Source: Knufia peltigerae
Lineage: Eukaryota; Ascomycota; Eurotiomycetes; Chaetothyriales; Trichomeriaceae
Direction of reading: 5' to 3'
NCBI GenBank assembly: GCA_030247855.1
Contig: JAPDRN010000015.1
Span: 359,615 to 423,614, forward strand
Length of the DNA: 64,000 bases
Below are positions 1-11,498 of the stretch, one piece after another. Within the stretch, counting starts at the first letter, position 1. Each line of letters opens with the position of its first letter. The position numbers were made by a program, and so were the translations under genes. The notes under the pieces were generated by a model. It was not told where the DNA came from. It worked only from the letters and a program-made list of their open reading frames with translations, and did not search any database.

Positions 1-934
1 GAAAGGCGAGAGATAACAGTAAGTGTAGCGGGAAGGCCGGGCGTCGCCCCGTGAATTGGATTCGAGGATGGTGGTACAGGGAGACTCTTGACGAACCCGC
101 GGATCACGGATGTCAAGAGTCGGGAGTGGTCGAGTGCAGTCCGTTCATGGTCGGCAAGGCGACTTCGGAATTTGAGAAGAGGGTCGATCATATATGAATT
201 CCAGAGAAGACCTTCATCCAAGCTAGATATATCGACCGCTGAGTCAACATCAGCTCTATCAGATTGTCAGCCATGCTCCAAAACAAGTTGTCAAAGATCA
301 TACCTATCCTGTAATCGCCGGGTGAGGTCAAAGTCAAGGCTGTAGTAGAAATTCCCGTTACTAAGCAACTTTTTCAAAGCATTAAAAGGGTGTTCAGCGG
401 CAGAATCGCCTTGGTCATAGCCTGCGCCATAATCAACTTCATCGGACTGGAAGTATTGGCCAGGATATGGATTCGGGTAAGGTCCATGGCCTTGATCATA
501 ATCGGCTCGATTGAGGCAGTCTGGCTCTGAAATTAGCCCATAGCGTTTCAAACCAGGAGGAGCAACTCACAGAATTCAACGGCATAGATCTTCTGTACAG
601 TCTCTCCACGTCTCACGGCAGCCACCTCCTCGGAACCTGTGATGACGCACAGGAAAACATCGTTGTTTAGTGTTATCAAACCCAGTGTCCCCTTGGCGGT
701 CGTGACTGGGTAGAAGGGACTTAAGTCAATGGACGACTTCTCTGCAAATTCCACCATACAACGAGGCGTTGAGCTGGACCGAGTAGAGCTGAGTGACAAG
801 GGTAAACTTGTCGAACTCGAGTTTCGCCCATTCTCCGCCGGGGTGTGGGAATGTCGGAAGATCAGGACATGTTTATCCGTCGCTAGGGCCACAGTCCGAT
901 GAGGATAGTCGTGGATCAATACTCGCATCGACAT
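1..934 (-). CDS. Sac-domain phosphoinositide phosphatase, synaptojanin-like (N-terminal part only)
   Basis: The gene starts at the ATG at 934 and runs off the left edge, leaving about 278 N-terminal residues. The exons are 934-571, 520-304 and 255-<1, with introns of 50 nt (570-521) and 48 nt (303-256). Both joins keep frame and restore family sequence: one rebuilds VEFYCLN and the other RLQDR followed by LDEGLLWNSYMI. Recognisable Sac-domain blocks are the start RVLIHDYPHRTVAL, the strand GLITLNNDVFLCVITGSEEV, and HPFNALKKLL with FYYSLDFDLT. Sac domains dephosphorylate phosphoinositides at membranes. The N-terminus looks like the fungal synaptojanin group (Inp51/52/53 type), which also has a C-terminal 5-phosphatase domain, but that part and the catalytic CX5R(T/S) site lie outside the window. 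A plain Sac1 phosphatase is the alternative. Confidence 0.88.
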
Positions 935-2105
935 GGCTATCTGTTACCGGAATATTTGCACCTGCACCAACAGGGCCAAGCTAGGTTAAAACGTTCAGAT
1001 CGTCATTATTTGTTGTGATTGATGTGGCATCCGGTCGTGTGTCCGATGTGACTGATGTTCCTAGACGAAGGCCTTATCAAGTTACGTCGAGTCGGCTAAA
1101 GTTCCTCTGTGTTCGTGGGTCAACGGAAACGTCTCTGCTTATCGCAATGGTGTAAAGCGAGCAAATCTAGTCTGGCGTCATGTAAATTTGCGATGTTGAT
1201 GGATTGTCGCACGATACGAGTACAGTCAGTCCCGAATTCAGTTTGAGTCTCGGTCAGCTGACTTGGCTGACTCAGTCGCCTATTTGAACAGGCACCGGTA
1301 CGAGAACGAGTACGAGTACGGAGGACCACTCGTATAAATATCCTACCCTAAGTCATACAATCTACCACCGCTCGTTTGCGTAGAATATACGGGCGCTCCT
1401 TGGAGAGACCAATCTTTCTAACATTTTCTTCTAGTACAGTACCTAAATTTGGGACCAGTCGCTGCGACTTCTAGGTTCCACAGGAAACCTCATTGCTATA
1501 ATACTTCTACTGATGGGTGGGACACGGGCTGATTCTGGCCAGCAATACACAACCCTGCCATGATGCATTGGGGGTATCTCGAAAATCCACCAACACAACG
1601 CCCGAACCATGGATGTATAGACCAACATCCTCGCATGTATGATATTCATCAGATATCACTAGTCGACACATGCACCACAATCAAATGCAGCTTTCTTTTT
1701 CAACCAAAAAACGCTAAATATCATACGTGTTTCAGAACTCCCGCTAGATCCCATTTTCGTGAATCGTCGCAACATAAGAGAGGGTTTTCATCCACTGCAT
1801 TTTGTCGTCCCCTTGAGGCATGAAAAACCGATCCCGAGTCTTCGGGAGGACAAAGCCATGCCTCCTGATGTAGCCTATGTAAGAGGCTGTCCCGTCTCGA
1901 CAAAATTGATCGTAGTCGACTGGTACTTCGAGTAGGAAAAGGATTGAGGAGTCGTGACCGTGGTAGAAGTGTACAGGGGTGCAATGAATGAAGGTTCAAT
2001 GGTACCACCCAAGCATCCGCTTCTTGTCGTCGATTTTCACATCATTCCTTCGAGCCTGAAGAAACCAATCATACGATCGCTCATGTCGAGAGGAAAACAG
2101 CCCCG
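935..2105. other. Intergenic, no gene recognised
   Basis: This lies between the start of the Sac-domain gene and the 3' end of the ubiquitin-like-domain gene. The reading frames are short and show no family resemblance. A small run of ACGAGTACGAGTACGG near 1301-1320 is related to the TACGGAGTA-type words seen elsewhere in the window. Confidence 0.6.
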
Positions 2106-4460
2106 TCACATAACGGCGCACGAATCTTGTTCGGCTGCACCGTGCTGCGATCGAGCGGCTAATTCAGGCTTTTTCTCACCTTTTAAAGCCCGCGAGGAGG
2201 ACCGACTGGGAGCTCCTCCCAGCATCCAGCTGGCGATTCCTCCTCCTACTTTTTTCTTCTTGGCTGGGGCTTCAGTTAGATCAGCGGGGCACTCCAATAT
2301 ACAAAAGGACTCAATAGACCTACGTTTTTTCCTTTCTCTAGGGTTGAGGATTTCGTCCACCATGAGAATAGCATCTGGGTCTAAATCAGGAGGGGCCGGT
2401 GGGCCTTCTTCCTTGGGTTCTGGAACTGGCCACAGCATCATGGAGATGTGCATGTCAGGCTCGATAGTCGATTCCCAGTAGTTGGGCATGATTATTTCCT
2501 TGTCAGGACCGATCAAGTCGTAGCGCCCAGCCAACACCGCGTCTGCGAGACCCTCGACGTGTGCAAAGGCCTGGTTGATCAGTCCTTCCATGTCCTATAC
2601 AAAATCAGCACGGCATTCGACACAATCCATTGTATTGCAACTTACTCTCCAGCGGTGACATCGTTCCCAGGGAAAGTTATAGTTGCGCCCAATCGCGTCC
2701 TTGAATCTGACCGGGGCCTTCTTTTCTGGGGGAGCTGCAGCTGCAGCCCTCTTTTCAGCTTCCTCTGCTTCCGCCTTGGCTTTAGCTGCCTGGGCTTCCG
2801 CTTCTTTCAATTTAGCCTCAGCTTCTTCTTGCGCCTTCTTGGCTTCGGCTTGGGCTGCTGCCGCTGCGTCTGCCGCATCCTTCTCGGCTTGGGACTTGGC
2901 AGCCGCTGCAGCTTCGTCTGCAATCTTCTTTTCAGCCGCTGCCTTCTCAGCTTTAGCAGCGGCCTCTTCAGCGGCAGCCCGCAATGCGGCCTCGGCGGCT
3001 TCTTTGCGGATCTGTTGTTCGTGAGCAGCCTGCTCAGCCGCCTTTCTGACTTGTTCCTCATATGCACGTATGGCTTCTTGTCTGGCTTCCTCTCGAATGC
3101 GGCGCTCTGCTTCCATACGCTCGTTCAAGGCGGCAGTATCGGCACGGGCCTTGGCTTCAGCCGCCAAGATGGCTTCTTCGCGGATTCGTCTCTCTTCTTC
3201 GGCACGTGCCGCTGCCGCTACAGCTTCGGCTCTCGCTTTCTCGGCTGCTTGTATGAGAGCTTGATCTCGAATACGCTTCTCTTCTTCTGCGCGGATGGCA
3301 TCTTGCCGTGTCTTCTCCTCCGCCTGCCGGAGAGCATCCTGCCGAATACGAGCTTCTTGTTCAGCCTGTGCCGCCGCTGCTTTGGCCTTCTCGGCGGCTT
3401 GCGCTTCTTTCGTCATTTCTGCTTGTGCGTTTTGTTCCTTGAACAAGTCTGCGAATCGCTTAAACATCTCCTCCGGGTCCTCTTTCTTGGTCTCTAGCTT
3501 ATCAGCAGAAACATTCGCAGATCCTGGCTGAGGAGAGGGTGCCAATGGAGGCGGGATGCGATAGTCCATGTACGGGTAGGGCATCTGCTGGTGGTACTGG
3601 AGATATTGATGAGGGTATTGCTGTGGTCCGAATTGAGGAGGATACTGTCCGGGGAAATAGCCACCCCCCGGCGGTGGTGGTCCCCCGTAGCTCACTATGG
3701 TGGGAGCACCGTACGGGGGTGAATATGGAGAGCTGACTTGAGATGGGGCATGATGATATCCCCCGCTGTAACCTGATGGTGGAGGATATTGCATTGGTTG
3801 GGCGCCGCCCATGTGAGGATAGTGAGATGGATAGGGCATGGCCATAGGTTGTGCTTGTAGAGGTATCATCTGACCAGAATGAGGCACAGCGGGGTATGCA
3901 TATGAGCCTGAGGAAGCGCTCTGTGTATACCCGTTTGGCCCATAGTATGATTGAGGTCGAGGCATTCGAGGATCGATATCTGTCCGCAGGAACTCTTCTG
4001 TAGAGTCACCACTTTCAGTGGGTGGGGCCTCTCTTAATTCTCGCGTGCGACTGCGTGCTGGCTCGCGTATGGACTGTTGACGATGAGACGGCTGCCGCCG
4101 TGTTGAGTCTGATCGAGTGTCGTATCGTTGTACTCTTTCCCGATGATCTACTCTTGAGGCTGAGTCGGAGCCATCACCTTCTTGCAATTCGTGAGGGTAG
4201 TCTAACTGTACGAAATCGCCAGGATGTGACGAGGAGCCGCTCTGACTTTGGGTTGGCTGGATCACGGAATATTGAGGGGAAATTTCGGCGGGAGAGACTT
4301 GGACTCCGTTCTCGTGAAGCTCGTCGTCTTGAGAAGAGGGAGAAGGGGAGCGCGAGCGAACGTGGGTAATGTCGACGTGGACGTGGCTATGACGGCTTGA
4401 CGACCTAGCCGGGAAAATGTTAGCCTGGACAGAAGAATCGTGGCATACAACGCACCCCAT
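2106..4460 (-). CDS. Ubiquitin-like-domain (ULD-type) coiled-coil protein with CaaX end
   Basis: The proposed exons are 4460-4456 (ATGGG), 4404-2646 and 2594-2106. The last intron (2645-2595, 51 nt) joins WERCHRWR to DMEGLINQAF in phase 0. The first intron (4455-4405) has donor GTGCGT, a GGCTAACAT branch site and acceptor CGGCTAG. It is also 51 nt and stop-free, so the unspliced frame is open too. The protein has a Ser-rich head, a Pro/Tyr/Gly-rich segment (repeats like YPPPSGYSGGY), about 280 residues of Ala/Glu/Lys coiled coil, and then a fungal ubiquitin-like domain (VRFKDAIGRNYNFP ... GRYDLIGPDKEIIMPNYWES). The protein ends CAVM, a CaaX box. The family is common in filamentous fungi but its role is not established. 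The inference is a membrane-associated scaffold. Confidence 0.82.
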
Positions 4461-6743
4461 TAGACAATGAGTGAGGTCAAGGAATTACCGCGTTCAACCA
4501 ACCCACGCAGGGCAGGCTGAACGAGATAGCCTTGAGGTGTTGTTAGTTAAGGGGAGCTAACCGAACCAAAAGAGGGCTGACTTCAGGCTGTGACGACCGT
4601 CCAGATGGCCAGATCCGGTGTTGGGATGTGGCGATATCAATGTCCCTCAGCACAGGTAGATGGTGGTCGAGAGTGGTGACCGCCAGCGACTTGCGAAATT
4701 CCGAAAAGGTGGATCCGTGGGGAAGGAAGGGACGGCCAGAGGCGAAGAAAACATAAGCGTTCAGCCGAGGAGTAAGAACAGAGATGCCCAGATCTACGGC
4801 AGAGTCGATATTGAAAGCTGGGAGTGAAGGGTAAAGATGGATTCGAGGAAGAAGAGGATAAGTGACAGATGATCTTGTTGACGCCGACAATGTTGCAAGC
4901 GAAGAGGAGGAGCCAGTTGGGCGAAGGAAAGAATTGGTGACTCGCAGTGTGTTGTGATTCAAAATGGGAATAATGCCGCTAGAGGTGGGAAAATGATGCC
5001 CAATGCCCAGTGCCCAATGCACCCCCAACTTTGGCAGCAGATTTCAAGGTCCGGATACCGGTGCGTGGGGAGTGGCAGGCGGTGGGAGCGGCACCAGTGT
5101 GGGTAAATGACTCGCCTGGAAGGCCTAGTAAGTGTACGCACAGCAAGGGAGCAGCCCTAAGCTTGACCCTAAACCGGACCCAAAACTCGCACTGTAACTG
5201 AGGTGCTTAGTGGGGTCGACGTCAAAGCCTTTTAAGTGTTTCTTCCGACTCGTGTCGTATGTATCCGAATGGATCTTCTTTGTATTTGTACTCTCGCAAA
5301 CCAAGAAATATATTCTCCGAACAGTCGGCGATGATGTGAAATAACAACCGTAGTGCTGACGATCAGTACGCAGATGTACCGAAAACCTCAGCGACGATCT
5401 CGACGTTACTGTTGATGATGTTGGTGAAGGCTATGGTGATGATGAAGCAGAGTTAGGTTCCTCCGCCCAATGTTAGTCCTGATCAAAGATGTCCGAACGA
5501 TGTGGTGAGTTCTTTGCCGGTATGGACCTGTCGAACCGAGACACTGTCTTTCCTCGTTCCGGCTATCAAGTCCCACGCCGTATGTGGCTCACACCAAGGG
5601 CGAGACAATATCTCAAGCCTCAACCGTGTCCGAGAAATGAACAGCGTTCCACCAAGTAGTCAGTCTAGCTGTCCCGAGATCTTATCCGGTCTGGATATAG
5701 ATCTTGGGGCTCAAAGATATCTTACACCTCTGCCCTGGAAGGGGTGTCGAAGAGGGAAAGAGTCATAAAGCTGTGTGCTGGCGGCAGAAACGACTGTCAC
5801 CACAACAATGTGCAGGAGTCTTGGGCTACCTCAGGTGTCGCCGTGTGACACAAGAGGGCCGAGCGGACATGCGGAGGGATCTGTAAGGGGTTGGGACAGG
5901 TAAGCGCTTCTTGCGCACTGTTTTTCTTTGGCTGAATTGCGTTCTGGGTGTATGAGACATTGAGGCCTCCTCTGCAGGGAGAGACGAATGTGCAGTGTCC
6001 AGGAGGAACATGCACAGATGTGCAGATCCAGAGGCAAGCCAAAAGTGCTCCGCAGGTAATGCTTCATGCACGCAAGAAGAGTGTCTACATTGGACTTGGC
6101 CGCAATAGAAGCGACTTTGGTCGGGACTTTGGATCGATTGTGCTATGTGTCAATCTATATCTCGGACATGCTGGCAACACCCGTTATATTATCTTGAATT
6201 CCCACCCCATCGGTCCCTCCCATGACTCACGGCCACTACCATGCCGCCATCGACAATGATGGTGAGATAATTTAACGAGTCCTCAAACTTGTGCTGCAGA
6301 AGATGCCCAGGCTGCAAGTCCGGGCCAGTTCGTCCCTCGTACCGCGTGCGAAGGTGAGGCTCTCGGTACCTAAAATAAAAAGCGTGGCAAAGCAGACCCA
6401 TATAGGCAGAGGGGCTGCCGCTACCATTTGCTGCAGGTTGGGTTGCGCGGCAATTGAGGCATCCTCAGAAATGCTGCCACGTCGGAGGGAACCAAGTGCT
6501 GCCCAACTGATTTCTCCTTGCATGACGCTAGTGTAGTGGCCCGCAGCATGCCATATTTCCCACGAACCATGGTTTCTCCCGTGAAGCACCTCGGCCTCGC
6601 GCAGATTCCTTCTCTGGCCATCGTCGTGATTCTGAGATGTTGATGGTGATATCGCGACGCAAGTGGCGTATTTGCTGATTGTCCATTCGAAGAGAACGCG
6701 AAAGGTCAGCATCAACTGTCATTACCGTCTCTGGTTTTCTCGC
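4461..6743. other. Intergenic, no gene recognised
   Basis: This 2.3-kb region is upstream of the ubiquitin-like-domain gene and downstream of EMC2. The longest frames (4543-5028 and 6272-6715, both minus) have no recognisable domain and no plausible splice partners. The part near 4461-5030 is probably promoter and 5' untranslated sequence of the ubiquitin-like-domain gene. Confidence 0.55.
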
Positions 6744-7697
6744 TCAGCCCAGACTTCGACTCTTGGATCTGCTCAACAGATCTTTGGCCGCGGCCAGTTC
6801 CGACTCATTCACCCCCGGTGATCGGCGCGTAGTGCGGTCTCTTACAATGGCTTCCAGTTTGGAAGTGGCCAATTGACTCAGCCTTTGCAGTTTGTCCGGT
6901 GTCAGGTCAGGGTTGCCTTGAGCCCTGCTCGTGGCATTGGTCTGCAGGAGCTTGTCCGCAACTAATTTGAGGCCATAAAACCCTCGTAAGTAGTCGTCAC
7001 AGAGCTCAATGCTTCGACTGAATCGTTTGACAGCCAGTGATAGGTGTTCCCGGCCGTCAGTGGAATCGGTTGCTGACACTCCTGCCATGTATTCCAATTC
7101 CCCGAGCCGTGCGTGCAAGTTCCAGGCATAGGGGGTGATGAGTAATGCTTCCTCGAGACAGAAAATGGCTTGTGAACTGCACCCCTGGGTCTGATACAGA
7201 TCACTCAGCTCACACCAAGCTTCCATGTCTGTAGGGAAAGAGTCGACGAACTCCACAAGATCTGTTATGGCTTCCTGTGGTCTCCCAATCGATCTTATCA
7301 AGGCAATCCTTCTCTTGAGAACAGGCACGTTCATTGGATTCTCCATCAATATCTTATTGTAATCTTCCAGTATCTTCTTGATGGCCGTCATGTCTGAAGC
7401 CACTGCTTCCTGATATAGACCCTTGAGTGCCATGACTCGCTCGTTGGTCGCCCCAAATCGTTCAGTCAGCTTCTCTACACACAAAAATGCCGACTCATCA
7501 TCACCGGTCCGCAGGCAGGCATAAAGAAGTTGCTCCAGGTCGTTCCATAGTTCTGTCGAGTCGGCCGAGCTAAATATTGAGGCAGGAAAGTTCGTGCTGA
7601 CTGAGGATGCTTTGGAGAGAATTGAAGTAGCTTGTTGAGCTTTTTGTAGCGCCGCAGCAGGATCAGACGAGTAGCTGTTGGGAGTAAAAGCTGCCAT
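6744..7697 (-). CDS. EMC2: ER membrane protein complex subunit 2 (EMC2), TPR protein
   Basis: This is a single-exon gene of 317 residues, close to the family's usual length. EMC2 is the cytosolic TPR-type scaffold of the ER membrane protein complex, which inserts tail-anchored and multispanning membrane proteins. The sequence shows tandem helical TPR repeats from about residue 85 to 260. Typical blocks are LEDYNKILMENPMNVPVLKR, an EAITDLVEFVDSFPTDMEAWCEL run, and EALLITPYAWNLHARLGELEY, which closely match fungal EMC2 (S. pombe Oca3). The start ATG at 7697 opens MAAFTPNSYSSDPAAAL and no upstream in-frame extension is needed. It diverges from the multicopper oxidase gene across about 1 kb. Confidence 0.9.
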   Translation of the reverse strand: MAAFTPNSYSSDPAAALQKAQQATSILSKASSVSTNFPASIFSSADSTELWNDLEQLLYACLRTGDDESAFLCVEKLTERFGATNERVMALKGLYQEAVASDMTAIKKILEDYNKILMENPMNVPVLKRRIALIRSIGRPQEAITDLVEFVDSFPTDMEAWCELSDLYQTQGCSSQAIFCLEEALLITPYAWNLHARLGELEYMAGVSATDSTDGREHLSLAVKRFSRSIELCDDYLRGFYGLKLVADKLLQTNATSRAQGNPDLTPDKLQRLSQLATSKLEAIVRDRTTRRSPGVNESELAAAKDLLSRSKSRSLG

Positions 7698-8749
7698 GTT
7701 TTAGGCCCGTTGTCTTGTCCGGTGCAGTGCAGTGCAGTTTCGTTGTAGGAGTTATGATTGTACAGTGTGCACGGCCAGTCAGTCAAGTTGTAGTCCAACA
7801 GGAGCGGACAGCGAAGGAAATGAGATAGCTGTTTAGACTAGCATCCTTGAAGAGTACTGTGTACTCAGTCTAGAGTCCGGAATACCTGAGATTGAGATGT
7901 TAATGCCGACACCAATCAGATAATCTTGCGGTGCCAAGCGCAAGCGTGACTCACGTGATTTAGTGTCCTAACCGACTGCGTACTGTTAAGGACAGCGGAG
8001 ATAGCACCGTGCACATGGCCCAAGTGCAACTAAGCTTCAATAACATATTACAATACTATCATGGTTTTCCTCCATTCGCATAGGTCGGTCTAGGCCTTTA
8101 CCAGATCAATCCTCAGTTTTCATGACATAGAACGCAGGCCCTGTTGAGATACGGCTGTAGGTATTGTACGTGGGCAGAAGCCGAGATGCTGACCCCAGTT
8201 TACGAAGCCTGGTTCAGTGACTATCCATACAACGAGAAGACCATGGCGAAGTGTTGACAGTATTGTTTTTGTCCGCGTTAACCTTCATCAGAATACGAGG
8301 TGTGGCGCGCTAGGATCTAGTTTTGGCCACCTTAACCTGTCTCTGCGCCTTTAATGGAAGGTTTTTAGAAAGATAAACAAGACTAAATTGGATAGGGACT
8401 TGTTCTGAGAATAAAATGCTAAAATCAACTAATTCGAGGCGCCATGCTCGCCAGTGTCTGTCGGAGAATTCCTTTCACGATCCTGCCATGGTCAGAGGCA
8501 GCAACGTGCGTCCCAAAAAGAAATGGGCTGGACGGGAAATAGGCTTCCACAAGGGATGGGGTAGCTATTGGCTATGGCAGTCTTTATTAGCCCTACTGAT
8601 CCAGCTTTACACATTGCAAAACATAGTCGCACTCGCGAGAGGCAGAATACTCGTCTGGAAGATCATTCACCAACCACGCCAGGTCCCCATCTCTTTCCTT
8701 CACTTCTTATCAAAAACTTGAACTTGGCGGTAGAATAGGCTTGTTCAAG
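7698..8749. other. Divergent promoter region, EMC2 / multicopper oxidase
   Basis: This is about 1.05 kb between two divergent start codons. A CACGTG E-box occurs near 7952 (ACTCACGTGATT). A 101-codon plus frame at 8416-8721 has no domain and lies directly in front of the oxidase start, so it is taken as leader sequence. Confidence 0.45.
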
Positions 8750-10837
8750 ATGGCTCGGCACGGTTCAAGCGACCATGAAGCATACCTGTCGGATACTAAG
8801 CAGACGCAACGCTCTATCGAAAGGCCGAGAGGCCGAAAATGGGTTTATATGACCATCGGCTTCTGTCTCTTGTGGGTGGTGACGGGGATTCTGGCTCTTA
8901 ACCTCTGGTTAAAACGGCCTCCAGCCAACTTTAAGCCTGAGACCCTAACTATTGGGGTGAAGACAACTGCAGGCGGCCAGCGAAGCGACAGCCTTGTTCT
9001 AGAACCACCTGTCGCGACTTATATTCCCGGAGATAGTCTCGTTAAGGCTGAAAGATTCGTGTTGGACTCGACTTGGGATGCCGAGGCACCCGCAACGACG
9101 CGCAACTTCTCCCTATCTTTGGAGTATGTCATATCAGATGTTGATGGCTTTAACAGGACCATGATTGCAATCAATCACTTCTTTCCGGGGCCGGTGATCG
9201 AATGCAATGTCAACGACACGGTTCGTATCAACGTTACCAATAATCTGGCTGAGCCTACATCGATCCATTGGCATGGAATCTACCAAAGAGGCACACCCTA
9301 TATGGACGGTGTGACTGGAGTCTCGCAGTGCCCGATCCCGGTGGGGGAGAGCATGTTGTATGAGTTTGTCGTAAGCGAGGAATGGGGCACTTACTGGTAT
9401 CATTCGCATTATGGTTCGCAATACAACGACGGGGCGTTCGGTGCGTTTATTGTCCATTCTAGCCGTGAGCCGTACCGTGACCAGTACCAGGGCGACATGA
9501 TTATCTTTCTAAGCGATTGGTACCATACCTTCTCCAACATTCTAACAGCCAAGTACCTAAACGCTACGGGGGTTGTCTATGCACCAGTCGCGAACGGTAT
9601 CGACCACGAGCCCATCCGGCCGTGCAACGAGACCGAGTGTTTTGAGAACGTTTCATCGAGCAATTACACCCAGCCGGGTCTACCTACCTCTGTGTCTGAG
9701 CCCAAGCCAGACTCTGTCCTTCTCAACGGTCTGAACTTTTGGAACTGCTCGTCGTCATCCGGAGAGGGCTGCAAGGGAGGCCGCTTCACCGCCAGCGTGG
9801 ATGAGGGCAAGACGTATCGTTTGCGGCTCATCAACAGTGGTGCATACGTAACTCAAATGTTCACCGTGGATAACCATCTTCTGCAGATTATCGAGGCAGA
9901 TGGCAACGATGTCGACCAGCAATCCAGCACGTTGCGACAAGGGATCAACATTGCACCCGCGCAGCGCTATTCGGTCCTAATTAACGCAACTTCCCCGGTC
10001 GGAAACTACTACATGCGGACGAGGAATGCGCTGAACTGTTCATTCGCGCTCGAGAATTTCGCAAATGCCCCAGGGTATACGGGCGACGCCCTGGGAGTGC
10101 TGCATTACGCGGGAGCAGACAACACGACCGCAGCGACGGCCGGAGAGCAGTACTTGTCCACCACTCAGGACTACTGTCTTGATCCTGACCCACAGGAGCT
10201 GAAACCGTACTGGGGGCCAGGGACGCTCCCGGAAGCCCAAGTCACCAACATTGTATCCTTTGGCTTCTATCAAGCCGGAGCGTCACAGCGTATCTTTGTT
10301 AATGCGACATCGTGGGTGCCGCTCCTGGGAGATGCCACGCTTCTTCAGGCACAGAGAGGTCTGAGATCCGGCTCCCTAGTGGAGGGTGGAATCACCTACA
10401 ACTACCCTCCGTCGCAGTTCGTCGTGACCATGGAGAACGCAACGTGGGCCCAGCTGGTCATTAACAGTGGGAGTAACGATGCACACCCGTTCCACCTGCA
10501 CGGGCAGTACTTCAACGTGGTCGGGACTGGCACCGGCACATGGAACAGCTCGATCGCACTCAACACCACCAATCCACCACAGCGAGACACCGCCGTCGTC
10601 CCTCCATCCGGCTGGATCGCCATCCGCTGGTACGCCGACAATCCGGGACTGTGGCTTCTGCACTGCCATTTTTCATGGCATCTGAGCAGCGGCCTCAATA
10701 TGCAGTTCGCACAAGTCAGTAGTCAGCTCGCCGCTCTTGACATCCCGTCGCCCGTCCAGAGTCTCTTGGAACACCAGTGCGCTACCATCCGGGACATCTA
10801 CGGCGACGGAACTACCGTGGTGGGTATAGGGAAGTGA
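8750..10837 (+). CDS. Laccase-like multicopper oxidase with N-terminal membrane anchor
   Basis: This is an intronless gene of 695 residues. The start is the ATG at 8750 (AAGATGG context); the frame opens slightly earlier only through a TTG. Multicopper oxidases oxidise phenols or metal ions and reduce O2 to water. All copper-site blocks are present: HWHG (about 173-176), WYHSH (216-220), HPFHLHG (579-585) and HCHFSWHLSSGL (638-649). The residue ten after the T1 cysteine is Leu, the axial position of many fungal laccases. Numerous NxS/T sequons fit a secretory-pathway product. Unusually, there is no cleavable signal peptide: a Lys/Arg-rich head of about 30 residues precedes one hydrophobic segment (about 32-54). 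This predicts a type II membrane protein with the catalytic part in the lumen or outside the cell. The substrate cannot be told; a Fet3-type ferroxidase is less likely because there is no C-terminal membrane segment. Confidence 0.9.
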   Translation: MARHGSSDHEAYLSDTKQTQRSIERPRGRKWVYMTIGFCLLWVVTGILALNLWLKRPPANFKPETLTIGVKTTAGGQRSDSLVLEPPVATYIPGDSLVKAERFVLDSTWDAEAPATTRNFSLSLEYVISDVDGFNRTMIAINHFFPGPVIECNVNDTVRINVTNNLAEPTSIHWHGIYQRGTPYMDGVTGVSQCPIPVGESMLYEFVVSEEWGTYWYHSHYGSQYNDGAFGAFIVHSSREPYRDQYQGDMIIFLSDWYHTFSNILTAKYLNATGVVYAPVANGIDHEPIRPCNETECFENVSSSNYTQPGLPTSVSEPKPDSVLLNGLNFWNCSSSSGEGCKGGRFTASVDEGKTYRLRLINSGAYVTQMFTVDNHLLQIIEADGNDVDQQSSTLRQGINIAPAQRYSVLINATSPVGNYYMRTRNALNCSFALENFANAPGYTGDALGVLHYAGADNTTAATAGEQYLSTTQDYCLDPDPQELKPYWGPGTLPEAQVTNIVSFGFYQAGASQRIFVNATSWVPLLGDATLLQAQRGLRSGSLVEGGITYNYPPSQFVVTMENATWAQLVINSGSNDAHPFHLHGQYFNVVGTGTGTWNSSIALNTTNPPQRDTAVVPPSGWIAIRWYADNPGLWLLHCHFSWHLSSGLNMQFAQVSSQLAALDIPSPVQSLLEHQCATIRDIYGDGTTVVGIGK

Positions 10838-11498
10838 AGCAGATTCATCACTCATTTGAGGAAACTTTTGTTCATTTCAAGGTCAGCATATTAATCTCGA
10901 TGTTAAACTCGTGCTTGCAGTGTATCTTGGTTAATTGTTCTGTCGATATTTCGGGCGTAGATAGCGTTCGGTGTAAGTCCTCCTTTTCTGGTCCTGAGTT
11001 ATGCCTCACAGCTTGGCATACGACCTTGTAGATCTGGCCTTCTCCTCCTCAAAATGGTAGATACTTCTTTACTCCGTTTCTTACATCTAGACGTACAACG
11101 TCCAAGTAATTTCGTGCTGGGGTGGTCGCGGAGGGGGAGCAAAGGCGGCATCACCCTCTTGCCCAATCGGATAAACTTGGGCTTGGCATTGAATTATCCG
11201 TGTAGTAAATAACCTCACCATCTCGCCTCGATAAACCACATCATGACCTTTCCTCAACGAGTCCACACGACCACATCTCTGTTCTGTACACTACGCAACG
11301 ACATTCACTTCAACGAGGATTACGGCCGCAGTAATGCAGTAAATGAGTTACGATGTTGATGAAAGACATATTGCTGCTCAAATAATGTCATCTTTCTTTT
11401 CTTAGCTTGGAGTGCCGTTTGTGGAATGATGCCATCCAAAGTCTATCAGAAATTCACGACCTACTAGTTTTCCTGAGTTGTCATCAAGGTCTGTCAAT
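10838..11498. other. Intergenic, promoter of AP-3 delta
   Basis: This lies between two plus-strand genes. It holds the 3' flank of the oxidase gene and the promoter of the AP-3 delta gene. No gene or structured element is recognised. Confidence 0.5.

Noticed and set aside
4543..5028. 161-codon minus frame in front of the ubiquitin-like-domain gene
   Set aside because: It has no domain, low-complexity composition, no splice link to the downstream gene, and sits where a promoter or leader is expected.
11478..11498. Longer start for AP-3 delta
   Set aside because: The extra seven codons begin with TTG. The first ATG gives the conserved family start at 11499.
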